A stretch of DNA of 64,000 bases, from contig NZ_CP104877.1 in assembly GCF_025452095.1 (NCBI RefSeq), positions 1,240,001-1,304,000 on the forward strand, written 5' to 3'. Shown here in pieces: positions 1 through 8,125 of the stretch (positions within the stretch are counted from its first letter, which is position 1; each line of letters starts with the position of its first letter). The DNA is from Paenarthrobacter sp. JL.01a. GTDB lineage: Bacteria > Actinomycetota > Actinomycetes > Actinomycetales > Micrococcaceae. The position numbers were made by a program, and so were the translations under genes. The notes beneath the pieces are model-generated. The model was not told the DNA's origin and searched no databases. It saw only the letters and a list, made by a program, of their open reading frames with translations.

Positions 1-622
1 CTTCGAGCCGGAAGCCGTTGAGATCCTCTCCAAGAAGAAGAACATCCGCCTCCTCGCCCTGCCCGAGGGCTACGGCCGCTACCCGTCCGAGATGCGCCAG
101 GTTTCCGGTGGCGTCCTGGTCCAGATGAGCGACAAGGTGGACGCCGACGGCGACAACCCCGCCAACTGGACGCTCGCCGCCGGCGAAGCTGCTGACGAGA
201 AGACCCTCGCAGACCTCGCCTTCGCCTGGACCGCCTGCCGCGCAGCGAAGTCCAACGCGATCCTCCTGGCCGACAACGGCGCAGCAGTGGGCATCGGCAT
301 GGGCCAGGTCAACCGCCTCGACTCCTGCAAGCTGGCGGTCGAGCGCGCCAATACGCTGGGCGTCCAGGTGGAGTCCGACGTCGACGGCGCTGGCGGTGCC
401 TCCAACGCCAGCGGTGCCAACGCACCTGAGCGTGCACGCGGTGCCGTGGCAGCCTCGGATGCGTTCTTCCCGTTCGCTGACGGCCTGCAGATCCTGATCG
501 ACGCCGGTGTCCGCGCCGTGGTCCAGCCCGGTGGTTCGGTCCGCGACGAGGAAGTCATCGCCGCGGCAAACGCTGCAGGCATCACGATGTACTTCACGGG
601 TGCACGCCACTTCTTCCACTAG
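1..622 (+). CDS. purH: PurH, C-terminal part (AICAR transformylase/IMP cyclohydrolase), 5' end outside window
   Basis: The open frame begins at base 2 and gives 206 residues of the C-terminal AICAR formyltransferase domain. This domain moves a formyl group from 10-formyl-THF to AICAR; the N-terminal IMP cyclohydrolase domain lies upstream of the window. Seen: [21 protein letters not shown] and the terminal TGARHFFH, which matches the typical PurH ending (-RHFxH). The product acts in the last two steps of cytosolic purine synthesis. It consumes the cofactor pool that is also handled by purU, glyA and folD elsewhere in this window. A strong hairpin follows the stop codon, facing the convergent protease gene. 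Confidence 0.97.
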   Translation, partial: FEPEAVEILSKKKNIRLLALPEGYGRYPSEMRQVSGGVLVQMSDKVDADGDNPANWTLAAGEAADEKTLADLAFAWTACRAAKSNAILLADNGAAVGIGMGQVNRLDSCKLAVERANTLGVQVESDVDGAGGASNASGANAPERARGAVAASDAFFPFADGLQILIDAGVRAVVQPGGSVRDEEVIAAANAAGITMYFTGARHFFH

Positions 623-669
623 GAACCGGGCGCTCTGATGGAGCGCGCACTTTGAAGCAGCCCAACGCA

Positions 670-702
670 ACGGCGGCCGCCCCAAAAGGGGACGGCCGCC
701 GT
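670..702. terminator. Hairpin between convergent purH and protease genes
   Basis: An inverted repeat pairs ACGGCGGCCG plus CCCC (670-683) with GGGGACGGCCGCCGT (688-702) around an AAAA loop, with one bulged base. No strong T run follows on either strand. It lies between two converging stop codons, so a bidirectional terminator is the likely role. Confidence 0.6.
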
Positions 703-730
703 CGTACTTAACAGGGACTTGCCAAATAAG

Positions 731-1732
731 TTACGAAGCCGCCGCGGTGTTGTAGGTGGACTGGATCACGGTGCCCCAGTAGGGCCCGTACATGGTGGTG
801 GAGTTGCTGCCGTAGCCGTAGGAGTTGACCGAATTCTGGTAGCCGGTGGAGCTGTTGCCGATGAACCACGGACCGCCCGAGGAACCACCGGTCATGTTGC
901 AGGGGATGCCCTGGGAGTTGAACTGCGGGTTGTAAGGATCGTTGGTGGCGGTGCCGGAGCAGCTCTTCAGCGATTCGCCGTTGAAGGGTGAGGCTGCCGG
1001 GTAGCCGAAGGACTTGTAGCTCAGGCCGCGGGCGGCGTTGAACTGGACGCCGGAGGAGCCCACGACGTCGGCGAGCTTCTGGCCGTTGAGGGTGTTCATG
1101 ACGGCGAAGGCGGTGTCGTACTGCATGTTGCCGTTGGAGGCCCACTGGCTGGGGGAGTACAGCGCCTTTGCCGTCCACTTCCCGTAGGGTGCAGCGCCGT
1201 TGAGGTAGGCGGGCACGAAGACGAAGTTGGTTGCGTAGGCCCCCGGACCTTCATTGACGCAGTGGCCGGCGGTGGACACTGTGCTCTTGTTGGCCGCTGT
1301 CACGGAGTTGCCGGAGCAGACGTAGTTGGAGCCGCCCAGGGTGAAGAAGATCTTGCCGATGTGCTTGACCGGGGTTTCGCTCTGGTTGACCTTGCGGTCG
1401 ATGGTGGTGGAGTCTGTGGCCGCGGGTTGCCCGGCGATGCTGCTGATGGCGCCCGGGGCTTCGGTGACCGGGGCTTTGCCGGGGTTCAGGAGCCGGCCGC
1501 GTTCCAGGGCTTTGGCGCCGAGGATGTCGCCGGACTTGGCATTCTTCATCCGTTCCGGCGTCCAGTAATCTGCAGCGCCGGCGTCGGACACTGCATGGCT
1601 GCTGACCGCCGCGCCGGACGTGTCCGCGTCTTTCGACGGTGCTGCGTTGGCGCTGGTGGTTCCAACCAGCGCCAGGATTGCGGCAGCGGACAGACTCAGC
1701 AGGCTTGTGGCCAGGGTCTTGGTTTTTGTCAC
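731..1732 (-). CDS. Secreted trypsin-like (S1/V8-type) serine protease
   Basis: This 333-aa protein has a Sec signal peptide: a basic N-terminus, a hydrophobic stretch at about 8-25, and cleavage likely after ANA at residue 30. A probable propeptide of about 90 residues follows, then a chymotrypsin-fold domain. Triad candidates are His157 in TAGHC, Asp206 in QYDTAFA and Ser285 in GGSSGGP. Cysteines near 139/158 and 258/278 could form disulfides. The GTG start at 1732 has AGGAAC about 5 nt upstream. The family includes glutamyl endopeptidases and other extracellular peptidases; the true specificity is not visible. It is monocistronic and convergent with purH. Confidence 0.85.
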   Translation of the reverse strand: MTKTKTLATSLLSLSAAAILALVGTTSANAAPSKDADTSGAAVSSHAVSDAGAADYWTPERMKNAKSGDILGAKALERGRLLNPGKAPVTEAPGAISSIAGQPAATDSTTIDRKVNQSETPVKHIGKIFFTLGGSNYVCSGNSVTAANKSTVSTAGHCVNEGPGAYATNFVFVPAYLNGAAPYGKWTAKALYSPSQWASNGNMQYDTAFAVMNTLNGQKLADVVGSSGVQFNAARGLSYKSFGYPAASPFNGESLKSCSGTATNDPYNPQFNSQGIPCNMTGGSSGGPWFIGNSSTGYQNSVNSYGYGSNSTTMYGPYWGTVIQSTYNTAAAS

Positions 1733-2050
1733 GTTGTTCCTACCTATCGAGGGAGCGAGGCGGCCAGTGATGGCGACCGCCGACTGACGGAATCGAAGCT
1801 ACCGGTCGTGTGACAAGTTTGTAAAGAGATGTTTCAGGCTTTGTGATAATTTGCTGTCACTTGCTTGTCATGCTGACAGGAGAAGCGCGCGACGCCGGCA
1901 GTCGGCGGCGGTGGGCGGGCCGCCGTCGGGCGTCAACCACCGGAACCGGGTAACGAACACGTGATCCCGGACACGAAGAGCCGCCAAAACGGTCTACTCG
2001 GGTAAGTTAGGAGTGTTGAAATATGCAGACTTTCAGGGAGAACCCCGCCA
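1733..2050. promoter_or_regulatory. Divergent intergenic region between protease and icd
   Basis: This 318-bp stretch has no convincing ORF. On the minus strand TTTACA (1820-1825) and TAGCTT, 18 nt apart, could be the protease promoter. The segment CTGTCACTTGCTTGTCATG near 1853-1871 carries repeated GTCA motifs of unknown meaning. The icd ribosome-binding site is AGGGAGAA just before 2051. No known operator is recognised. Confidence 0.35.
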
Positions 2051-4270
2051 ATGGCCAAGATTATCTATACCCACACAGACGAAGCGCCGATGCTGGCAAC
2101 CTACTCATTCCTGCCGATCGTGGAAGCGTACGCCTCCACCGCAGGGGTAGAGGTTGAGACCCGTGATATTTCATTGGCTGGCCGCATCATCGCGGTCTTC
2201 GGCGACTTCCTGACCGAAGAGCAGCGCACGGGCAACGCCCTTGCCGAGCTTGGCGAACTGGCAAAGCGGCCGGAAGCCAACATCATCAAGCTGCCCAACA
2301 TCAGCGCCTCAGTTCCGCAGCTCAAGGCCGCCATCGCCGAGCTCCAGGCCCAGGGCTACGCCCTCCCGGACTACCCGGACAACCCCTCCTCGGACACCGA
2401 GACGGACATCCGCTCGCGCTACGACAAGATCAAGGGCTCCGCTGTGAACCCGGTGCTGCGCGAAGGCAACTCCGACCGCCGCGCTCCGCTGTCGGTCAAG
2501 AACTACGCCCGCCAGAACCCGCACTCCATGGGTGCCTGGTCCGCTGACTCCAAGACCAACGTTGCCACCATGGGCCAGAACGACTTCCGCTCCAACGAGA
2601 AGTCCGTTGTCATCGAAGCCGACGACGCCCTGAGCATCCAGCTGGTCCGCGAAGACGGCACCACCAAGGTCCTCAAGAAGGACTTCCCTGTCCTGGCCGG
2701 CGAAGTTGTTGACGCCACCGTCCTGCGCGCCGACGCCCTGGATGAATTCCTCAAGGCCCAGGTTGCCCGCGCCAAGGAAGAAGGCATCCTCTTCTCCGCG
2801 CACCTGAAAGCCACCATGATGAAGGTCTCGGACCCCATCATCTTCGGCCACGTGGTCAAGGCCTACTTCTCCGAGCTGTTCGACACCTACGGCAGGCAGC
2901 TCGCAGCCGCAGGGATCAGCCCGAACAATGGCCTCGCAGCCATCCTCAGCGGCCTGGAAGACCTGCCCGAGGACGTCCGCGAAGGCGTCAAGGCAGCCAT
3001 CACCAAGGGCCTCGAAGACGGTCCGGCGCTGGCCATGGTTGATTCCGACAAGGGCATCACCAGCCTGCACGTTCCCTCGGACATCATCGTTGACGCCTCC
3101 ATGCCGGCAATGATCCGCTCCTCCGGCCACATGTGGGGTCCGGACGGCAAGGAAGCCGACACCCTGGCAGTCATCCCGGACAGCTCCTACGCAGGCGTGT
3201 ACCAGGTTGTGCTGGATGACTGCCGTGCAAACGGTGCGTTCGATCCCACCACCATGGGCACCGTCCCCAACGTGGGCCTCATGGCACAGGCAGCCGAAGA
3301 ATACGGCAGCCACGACAAGACCTTCGAGATCCAGGCAGCCGGCACCGTCCAGCTCGTGGACAGCAAGGGCAACGTCCTCACCGAACACCAGGTCTTCCCC
3401 GGTGACATCTGGCGCGCCTGCCAGACCAAGGACATCCCGGTCCGCGACTGGGTCAAGCTGGCTGTTACCCGTGCCCGCGCTTCCCAGACCCCGGCTGTCT
3501 TCTGGCTGGACGAGGGCCGCGCACACGATGCCAACCTCATCGCCAAGGTCAACGAGTACCTCAAGGACCACGAGACCGAGGGCCTCGAGATCAAGATCCT
3601 CTCCCCGGTCGAGGCTACGGCCTACACCCTGGAGCGTATCCGCAAGGGCCAGGACACCATCTCCGTCACCGGTAACGTCCTGCGCGACTACCTCACGGAC
3701 CTGTTCCCGATCCTCGAGCTCGGCACCAGCGCCAAGATGCTCTCCATCGTTCCGCTGATCAACGGTGGCGGCCTGTTCGAGACCGGTGCCGGCGGATCTG
3801 CTCCCAAGCACGTCCAGCAGCTGGTCAAGGAAAACCACCTCCGCTGGGACAGCCTGGGCGAGTTCCTGGCACTGGCCGTGAGCTTCGAGCACCTGGCAAC
3901 CAGCACGGGCAACGCACGTGCACAGGTTCTTGCCGACACGCTGGACCGCGCCACCGGTACGTTCCTGCTGGAAAACAAGTCCCCGCGCCGCAGCGTCGGC
4001 GAGCTGGACAACCGCGGCAGCCACTTCTACCTGGCCACGTACTGGGCCCAGGAGCTGGCCAAGCAGTCCTCCGACGCGGAGTTGGCAGAAGCCTTCGCAC
4101 CGATCGCGGAAGCCTTGACCTCCAACGAAGAGGCAATCGTCGGCGAGCTTGCCGCCGTCCAGGGCTCCGGCGTCGACCTTGGCGGTTACTACCGTCCGGA
4201 CGCGGCCAAGGCCGCTGAGATCATGCGCCCGTCGGCTACCTTCAACAAGGTGCTCTCCACCCTGAAGTAG
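2051..4270 (+). CDS. icd: Monomeric NADP-dependent isocitrate dehydrogenase
   Basis: The product has 739 residues, the usual size of the monomeric (about 80 kDa) IDH class, which differs from the 45-kDa dimeric enzymes. It converts isocitrate to 2-oxoglutarate and CO2 with reduction of NADP in the cytosolic TCA cycle. Seen: the N-terminal [16 protein letters not shown], and the conserved NPHSMGAWS and SNEKS segments around residues 155-185, where substrate contacts lie in this family. The ATG at 2051 has AGGGAGAA upstream. Monocistronic, with a strong intrinsic terminator 8 nt after the stop. A long antisense frame inside it is a codon-bias shadow. Confidence 0.97.
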   Translation: MAKIIYTHTDEAPMLATYSFLPIVEAYASTAGVEVETRDISLAGRIIAVFGDFLTEEQRTGNALAELGELAKRPEANIIKLPNISASVPQLKAAIAELQAQGYALPDYPDNPSSDTETDIRSRYDKIKGSAVNPVLREGNSDRRAPLSVKNYARQNPHSMGAWSADSKTNVATMGQNDFRSNEKSVVIEADDALSIQLVREDGTTKVLKKDFPVLAGEVVDATVLRADALDEFLKAQVARAKEEGILFSAHLKATMMKVSDPIIFGHVVKAYFSELFDTYGRQLAAAGISPNNGLAAILSGLEDLPEDVREGVKAAITKGLEDGPALAMVDSDKGITSLHVPSDIIVDASMPAMIRSSGHMWGPDGKEADTLAVIPDSSYAGVYQVVLDDCRANGAFDPTTMGTVPNVGLMAQAAEEYGSHDKTFEIQAAGTVQLVDSKGNVLTEHQVFPGDIWRACQTKDIPVRDWVKLAVTRARASQTPAVFWLDEGRAHDANLIAKVNEYLKDHETEGLEIKILSPVEATAYTLERIRKGQDTISVTGNVLRDYLTDLFPILELGTSAKMLSIVPLINGGGLFETGAGGSAPKHVQQLVKENHLRWDSLGEFLALAVSFEHLATSTGNARAQVLADTLDRATGTFLLENKSPRRSVGELDNRGSHFYLATYWAQELAKQSSDAELAEAFAPIAEALTSNEEAIVGELAAVQGSGVDLGGYYRPDAAKAAEIMRPSATFNKVLSTLK

Positions 4271-4278
4271 TCACCGCG

Positions 4279-4315
4279 AAAAGACCCCGCAAGTATCACG
4301 CTTGCGGGGTCTTTT
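4279..4315 (+). terminator. Rho-independent terminator of icd
   Basis: A perfect 15-bp stem, AAAAGACCCCGCAAG (4279-4293) with CTTGCGGGGTCTTTT (4301-4315), has a 7-nt loop and a TTTT tail. Because A and T runs flank both sides, it can work in either direction. Confidence 0.9.
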
Positions 4316-4329
4316 CCGTCCCCCCTTTG

Positions 4330-4392
4330 GAGTTTTTGTACAGCTAACGCCGTTAAAAGCCCTTCTTAAGGGCGTTAGCTGTACAAAAACTC
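4330..4392. repeat. 63-bp palindromic repeat, GAGTTTTTGTACAG family, copy 1
   Basis: The outer arms are 21-bp perfect inverted repeats starting GAGTTTTTGTACAGCTAACG (left, from 4330) and ending at 4392. An inner CTTAAGGG core is shared with the copy at 38718-38780. Both copies are exactly 63 bp and both end within 2 bp of a stop codon, here that of the flavin oxidase at 4394. It could serve as terminator for the minus-strand gene, but conservation of the arms between distant loci implies a mobile or copied element. Confidence 0.85.
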
Positions 4393-4393
4393 G

Positions 4394-5503
4394 CTAGCGG
4401 TCGGCGCGGAACCGCTCTGGTGCCACCCCGCCGTCGACGATGTCCTTCAGTACCCGTCCGATGGCCGGGGTGAACTTGAACCCGTGTCCCGAGAAACCCG
4501 CGCCCACCACCAAAGGACCGAAACGGTCCAGTACGAAGTCCTCGTTGGGTGTAGTGGTGTAGGTGCAGCTGATGGGAACCGCAGTGGAAGGGTCGACGCC
4601 GGGCAGCCACTCCTCTGCGTACCGCACCAAGGCTTCGAGCTGCTGGGGGATGGGCTCAAACGTGCGCTCGTCTGGGTCCATGACAGGTCCGACTCCATGC
4701 CAGCCGGCCTTGACGCCCTCGCCGGGAGTGAGCATTCCGTAGACGGGGCTGAACCAGTATTCGTAAAGTTCGTTGTTCGGGTCGGGGTCGGGATTGTGGT
4801 TGAAGCTGGGCCAGACCAGTGTGTTGTCTGTGGGCGTGAAGTGGGCGGGCTGCTCTTGAGTGACCACGAGGGCGGGGAGCTTGGCCAGACCATCGAGGAC
4901 CTTCGGGGTCCAGGCCCCAGCGGTGACCACCACGCGGTGTGCCGTGTATTCGGTCTCTTCGGTCACCACCACCACTGAGTCGGGGCCGTCGACGCGGATG
5001 TCCCGGACCGGCGTCGAGTACTTGAAGACAGCGCCGCGGGACTCAGCTGATTTGCGGAGCGCCACCAACGCATCAGCCGAACGGATCCTGCCTGAGCCCG
5101 GCACGAAGAGGACATCCGTGGCGAAGTTCATTCCCTGCCAGCGGTCGGCGGCCTCGGAAGCGGAGAGGAAGTAGCTCTCGATGCCCCGTTCCTGGTGGGC
5201 GTCCCGGACCAGTTCCAGCTTGGGGACGTTGCCATGGTTCGCGAGCCCCACCAGGTCCAGCAGGGGTGCGCCGTATTCGGCCGCGAGTTCGTCCCAGAGG
5301 ATCTTGGACTCGGCCAGGAGGTCCAGATAGTCGGCTTCGGCGTAGGCGGTGTTGAAGTTACGGGTGGCGCCGTGGGAAGCGCCGATGTGGTGGCCTGCTT
5401 CGAACTGTTCCAGCAGGACTACGGATTTGCCGGCGCGGGACAACTGCCATGCCGCCGCTGACCCCATCGCTCCGCCACCCACAACAACAACGTCCACCCG
5501 CAT
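4394..5503 (-). CDS. Monomeric sarcosine oxidase/N-methyl-amino-acid oxidase family flavoprotein
   Basis: A 369-aa FAD protein of the DAO/MSOX family. Seen: a Rossmann GGGAMGSA (about residues 9-16), the following Glu that binds the FAD ribose (LLEQFEAGHHIGASHG), and SCTYTTTPNEDFVLDR, where Cys313 matches the cysteine that carries covalent FAD in monomeric sarcosine oxidase. It likely oxidises a secondary amine such as sarcosine or N-methyltryptophan to aldehyde, amine and H2O2. I chose the ATG at 5503 because GGAG lies just upstream; a longer frame to 5545 is less likely. It is downstream of the phn block on the same strand, separated by a palindromic repeat. The exact substrate is unknown. 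Confidence 0.85.
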   Translation of the reverse strand: MRVDVVVVGGGAMGSAAAWQLSRAGKSVVLLEQFEAGHHIGASHGATRNFNTAYAEADYLDLLAESKILWDELAAEYGAPLLDLVGLANHGNVPKLELVRDAHQERGIESYFLSASEAADRWQGMNFATDVLFVPGSGRIRSADALVALRKSAESRGAVFKYSTPVRDIRVDGPDSVVVVTEETEYTAHRVVVTAGAWTPKVLDGLAKLPALVVTQEQPAHFTPTDNTLVWPSFNHNPDPDPNNELYEYWFSPVYGMLTPGEGVKAGWHGVGPVMDPDERTFEPIPQQLEALVRYAEEWLPGVDPSTAVPISCTYTTTPNEDFVLDRFGPLVVGAGFSGHGFKFTPAIGRVLKDIVDGGVAPERFRADR

Positions 5504-5565
5504 GCCCGCTCCATCCACAAAGTCCGCAGCTCCGACCAGAGCCACCTCTTATTCTGCCCCCACTC

Positions 5566-5633
5566 ACCCAACTACGGGACAGCACCTGCTCCAATGGGGG
5601 CTCAGAGCGACGTTATCTGTCCCCTAGTTGGGT
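5566..5633. repeat. ACCCAACT-family palindrome, copy A
   Basis: The left arm ACCCAACTACGGGACAGC (5566-5583) pairs with ATCTGTCCCCTAGTTGGGT (ending 5633) with one mismatch over the outer 16 bp. The middle is less symmetric: the left continues ACCTGCTCC, while the right arm read in reverse gives ATAACGTCGC. It lies between phnE and the flavin oxidase gene and belongs to the dispersed family also seen at 7540, 29182, 47830 and 55028. Confidence 0.8.
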
Positions 5634-5643
5634 CAACAGGTGG

Positions 5644-6498
5644 TCAGGCGGCCAGGCGCCGGCGCACCCATGCGGAGAACTGGTCCACCACGACAATCAG
5701 CACCAGCACGATCAGGATGTGCGTCAGCATGGAATCGAAGCGGAACGACTTGATGGACTGGTTGATCAGGAGCCCGATGCCGCCGGCGCCCACCAAGCCC
5801 AGCACCAATGACGAGCGCACGTTGACGTCGAACCTGTACAGCAGCAGACCCACGAATTGGGGGATCACCATCGGCAGCGTGGCGTTGAATACCTGCTGGA
5901 TCCGGTTGGCGCCCGCAGTCCGGAGCGCCTCCTGCGGCCCGGCGTCGATCTCCTCCATGGACTCAGCCCACAACTTCCCCATGACACCGGTGTTGTGGCA
6001 GATCAGGGCGAGGACACCGGCGAACGGGCCAAGCCCCACGGCAGTGACGAAGATCAGCGCGAACACGATGTCCGGCACGGCCCTGAAAAAGGACAGCACC
6101 GACCGCGCGGCTTGGTACACAAGCGGATGCGGGCTGGTGTTCCGGGCGGCCAACGCGGCCAGCAGCAACGCGGACGGCACAGACAGCGTGGTACCGAGCA
6201 GGCCAATCCACAAAGTCACCAGCGTCGCTTCAAGCCCCGGTTTCAGCGTCCGATCCCAGCTCAGGTCCGGCGGAAAGGCGTCACCGATGAACGCCGCCAT
6301 GCCCTTCCAACCGTCCACCAGGAGCTCAGGTTTGAAGCCCGTTCCCTGGATGGCCACAGCGTGAAGTCCGACGACGGCGGCCGCCACTGCCGCCGTCGTG
6401 ATCCATCGCAGCGGCTTCTTCGGGCGGATCAGTGCCACTCGGGTTTTGCCGGTGGAGTCCCTCCGCTCAACGGCGGGGGTCAATGCCCGGGGTGTCAT
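5644..6498 (-). CDS. phnE: Phosphonate ABC transporter permease PhnE
   Basis: A 284-aa inner-membrane permease with about six hydrophobic segments, the first near residues 31-50. It carries the ATPase-contact EAA loop, seen as EALRTAGANRIQQVFNATLP. Other PhnE-type signatures are FRAVPDIVFALIFV and GAGGIGLLINQSI. It would import phosphonates or related phosphorus compounds together with PhnC and a PhnD binding protein. The start overlaps the end of phnC by 4 bp (ATGA), so the two are translationally coupled. The gene appears intact, but its partner phnD is broken, so function of the system is doubtful unless a binding protein is encoded elsewhere. Confidence 0.9.
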   Translation of the reverse strand: MTPRALTPAVERRDSTGKTRVALIRPKKPLRWITTAAVAAAVVGLHAVAIQGTGFKPELLVDGWKGMAAFIGDAFPPDLSWDRTLKPGLEATLVTLWIGLLGTTLSVPSALLLAALAARNTSPHPLVYQAARSVLSFFRAVPDIVFALIFVTAVGLGPFAGVLALICHNTGVMGKLWAESMEEIDAGPQEALRTAGANRIQQVFNATLPMVIPQFVGLLLYRFDVNVRSSLVLGLVGAGGIGLLINQSIKSFRFDSMLTHILIVLVLIVVVDQFSAWVRRRLAA

Positions 6499-7250
6499 GC
6501 TGCAATGTTCCTGTCAGGGGCGTACAACGAGGTCAGGTGCTCGGCGGTGACCTCTGTGGAGGGAAGGTCAAAGCTCATGGATCCGTGAAGCAGCCCAATG
6601 GACCGGTCCGCGTAACGCAGGGCAAGGTCGGGTTGGTGCAAGACCGCCGCCACGGCCAGGTTCTCCGAGTGGGCGAGTTCGCGCAGCAGGCCCATGACCT
6701 GTTCAGCCGCGTGCGGATCCAGTGCGGAGACCGGTTCGTCCGCGAGTACGACGTCGGCCCGCTGGCAGAGTGCCCGGGCTACGGCAACGCGCTGATGCTG
6801 TCCGCCGGAGAGGCGCCCGACGCGGTCGAAAGCGCGGTCCGCGAGGCCGACACGTTCCAGGCAATCCAAGGCTTCCTGCTGGACGTCTGCCGGGAACAGG
6901 AAGGGTGTCAGCGAACGCGAAGTGGGGATGCGCGCCAGCGCGCCGGCGCAAAGGTTGTCCAGGGCGGTGCGCCGGGGGACGAGATGAATCTTCTGGAAGA
7001 TCATGGCCATCCGTTGCCGGGCCTGCTGCAGCTCACGGCCTTGCAGGGATTCCAGTGCCGCACCATCGATGCCGATGGTCCCGGCATCCGGGGAGGTGAT
7101 GCCCATGACGCAGCGCAGGGTGGTGGACTTGCCGGAGCCGTTGGCACCGAGGAACGCGACGAGTTCGCCGGCGGACACCGAGAAGTCCACGCCATCCAGG
7201 ACCGTCCGGCCGGCGAAGGATTTCCGCAGGCCGTGGACGGAGAGAAGCAT
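6495..7250 (-). CDS. phnC: Phosphonate ABC transporter ATPase PhnC
   Basis: A 251-aa ABC ATPase. Walker A GANGSGKST is at about residues 35-43, the signature is LSGGQHQRV, Walker B is VVLADEPVSALD, and the H-loop is AAVLHQ. The local sequence (MIFQKIHLVPRRTALDNLCAGALARIP) is typical of PhnC. It energises import through PhnE. Its ATG at 7250 overlaps the stop codon of the phnD remnant by one base (TAATG) and it overlaps phnE by 4 bp, the expected phnD-phnC-phnE operon order. The upstream promoter and most of phnD are missing, so expression may depend on readthrough. Confidence 0.92.
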   Translation of the reverse strand: MLLSVHGLRKSFAGRTVLDGVDFSVSAGELVAFLGANGSGKSTTLRCVMGITSPDAGTIGIDGAALESLQGRELQQARQRMAMIFQKIHLVPRRTALDNLCAGALARIPTSRSLTPFLFPADVQQEALDCLERVGLADRAFDRVGRLSGGQHQRVAVARALCQRADVVLADEPVSALDPHAAEQVMGLLRELAHSENLAVAAVLHQPDLALRYADRSIGLLHGSMSFDLPSTEVTAEHLTSLYAPDRNIAA

Positions 7251-7537
7251 TACAGGTCCTTCTCAGTCAGGTGCATCGTCTCAGCGAGATCGAACAGCGG
7301 CTGGTAGTTGTCCTTGGTGACCTCCAGAAGCGGGCCCGGAGGAGTGACATCCAGGAACTCGCCTACTTTGGCGACATCCTCCGGCGAGAGCGAAAGGAAC
7401 GCCTCTTTGATGGCCTTTTTGAACTCCGGAGCAGCATTGCCCCGGACGGTGATGGGGTCGTTCGGGATGGGGGTCGAGGTCCAGACCTGGCGGAAGTCGT
7501 CTTGTTTGAAGGTGCCTGCTGCGCCGCGCTGCTCCAC
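7250..7537 (-). pseudogene. phnD: Truncated phnD (phosphonate-binding protein), only the C-terminal ~90 residues
   Basis: The open frame encodes about 95 residues matching only the C-terminal lobe of PhnD-type binding proteins: QVWTSTPIPNDPITVRGN, then a helix-rich tail. Full-length proteins have about 300 residues with a lipoprotein signal; both the signal and the N-lobe are absent. In frame, a TGA (7540-7538) immediately precedes the only upstream GTG (7537), and that TGA is already inside palindrome copy B. Homology therefore ends within about 10 codons of the repeat. The break looks like a deletion whose end coincides with the repeat. Probably non-functional. Confidence 0.85.
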
Positions 7538-7539
7538 TC

Positions 7540-7607
7540 ACCCAACTAGGTCGCAGATCAGGCCGTTCCCAGCGCTGAAAACGGCCTGATCTGCGACTCA
7601 GTTGGGT
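7540..7607. repeat. ACCCAACT-family palindrome, copy B, at the phnD breakpoint
   Basis: Two 28-bp arms (7540-7567 and 7580-7607) share ACCCAACT and the inner GTCGCAGATCAGGCCGTT; only two adjacent bases differ (AG versus GA). The loop is 12 nt. The outer 8 bp match the other family members, but the inner part is a different sequence, so this is a divergent subtype. It abuts the truncated phnD. Confidence 0.85.
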
Positions 7608-7669
7608 AGGCACGCAGGAGTGGGGCCGCCCGTTTGGCTGCGGACGCCGGACATGGAAGATTGGAACCC

Positions 7670-8104
7670 GTGAAATTCCTTCACCCATCGCCCTCGTCCT
7701 CTGCCCGCGGCATCACGATCCTGCGGGTGGTGTTCGGCGCCCTCCTCATGGTCCACGGATTCCAGAAGCTCATGGCAGGCCACGCCGCATTCGCAGCCTC
7801 CGTTGCTGCCATGGGCGTGCAGAAGCCGGAGATCGTGGCTTGGCTGGTCATTGCCGGGGAAGTGGGCCTTGGATTGCTCCTGGTCCTCGGCGCGCTGACT
7901 CGTGTTGCCGGGTTCCTTGCCGCGATCATGTTCGCTGGAATCTGGTTCGTGACCGAAGCGGGCAAGCCACTGCTCACGGACAAGGCGGGCGTGACGGCGG
8001 AGCTCCTCATCATCTACTTCGCCGTGTCCGTGGCGTTTGTCTTCCTCGGGTCCGGCGCATTTTCGCTCGACCGCAAACTGGCCAGACAGCCGATCCGCCG
8101 GTGA
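7670..8104 (+). CDS. DoxX family membrane protein
   Basis: A 144-aa protein with four predicted membrane helices (about 15-33, 55-75, 80-100 and 108-130). It has the DoxX pattern: an N-terminal ILRVVFGALLMVHGFQKLMAG, then a G-rich helix with GEVGLGLLLVLGALTR. DoxX proteins are linked to redox and thiol stress; the precise role here is unknown. The GTG at 7670 has GGAAGA upstream and is preferred to an earlier in-frame TTG. It starts next to repeat copy B and is convergent with the Gfo/Idh gene. Confidence 0.82.
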   Translation: MKFLHPSPSSSARGITILRVVFGALLMVHGFQKLMAGHAAFAASVAAMGVQKPEIVAWLVIAGEVGLGLLLVLGALTRVAGFLAAIMFAGIWFVTEAGKPLLTDKAGVTAELLIIYFAVSVAFVFLGSGAFSLDRKLARQPIRR

Positions 8105-8105
8105 G

Positions 8106-8123
8106 GTTAGCCCACCCGGGTTA
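8106..8123. terminator. Short inverted repeat between convergent genes
   Basis: TTAGCCC and GGGTTAA pair over 7 bp (one G-U) around a short loop between the stops of the DoxX and Gfo/Idh genes. It is weak and lacks a T run, so the terminator role is tentative. Confidence 0.35.
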
Positions 8124-8125
8124 AA

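Noticed and set aside
2309..4024. 571-aa open frame on the minus strand inside icd
   Set aside because: Lies wholly antisense to a strongly recognised gene; long antisense frames are common in high-GC DNA because stop codons are rare. No SD or family resemblance.
7540..7607. Copies of the palindromes considered as simple intrinsic terminators only
   Set aside because: They can terminate transcription, but conservation of arm sequence between unrelated loci and lack of T runs make that explanation incomplete.
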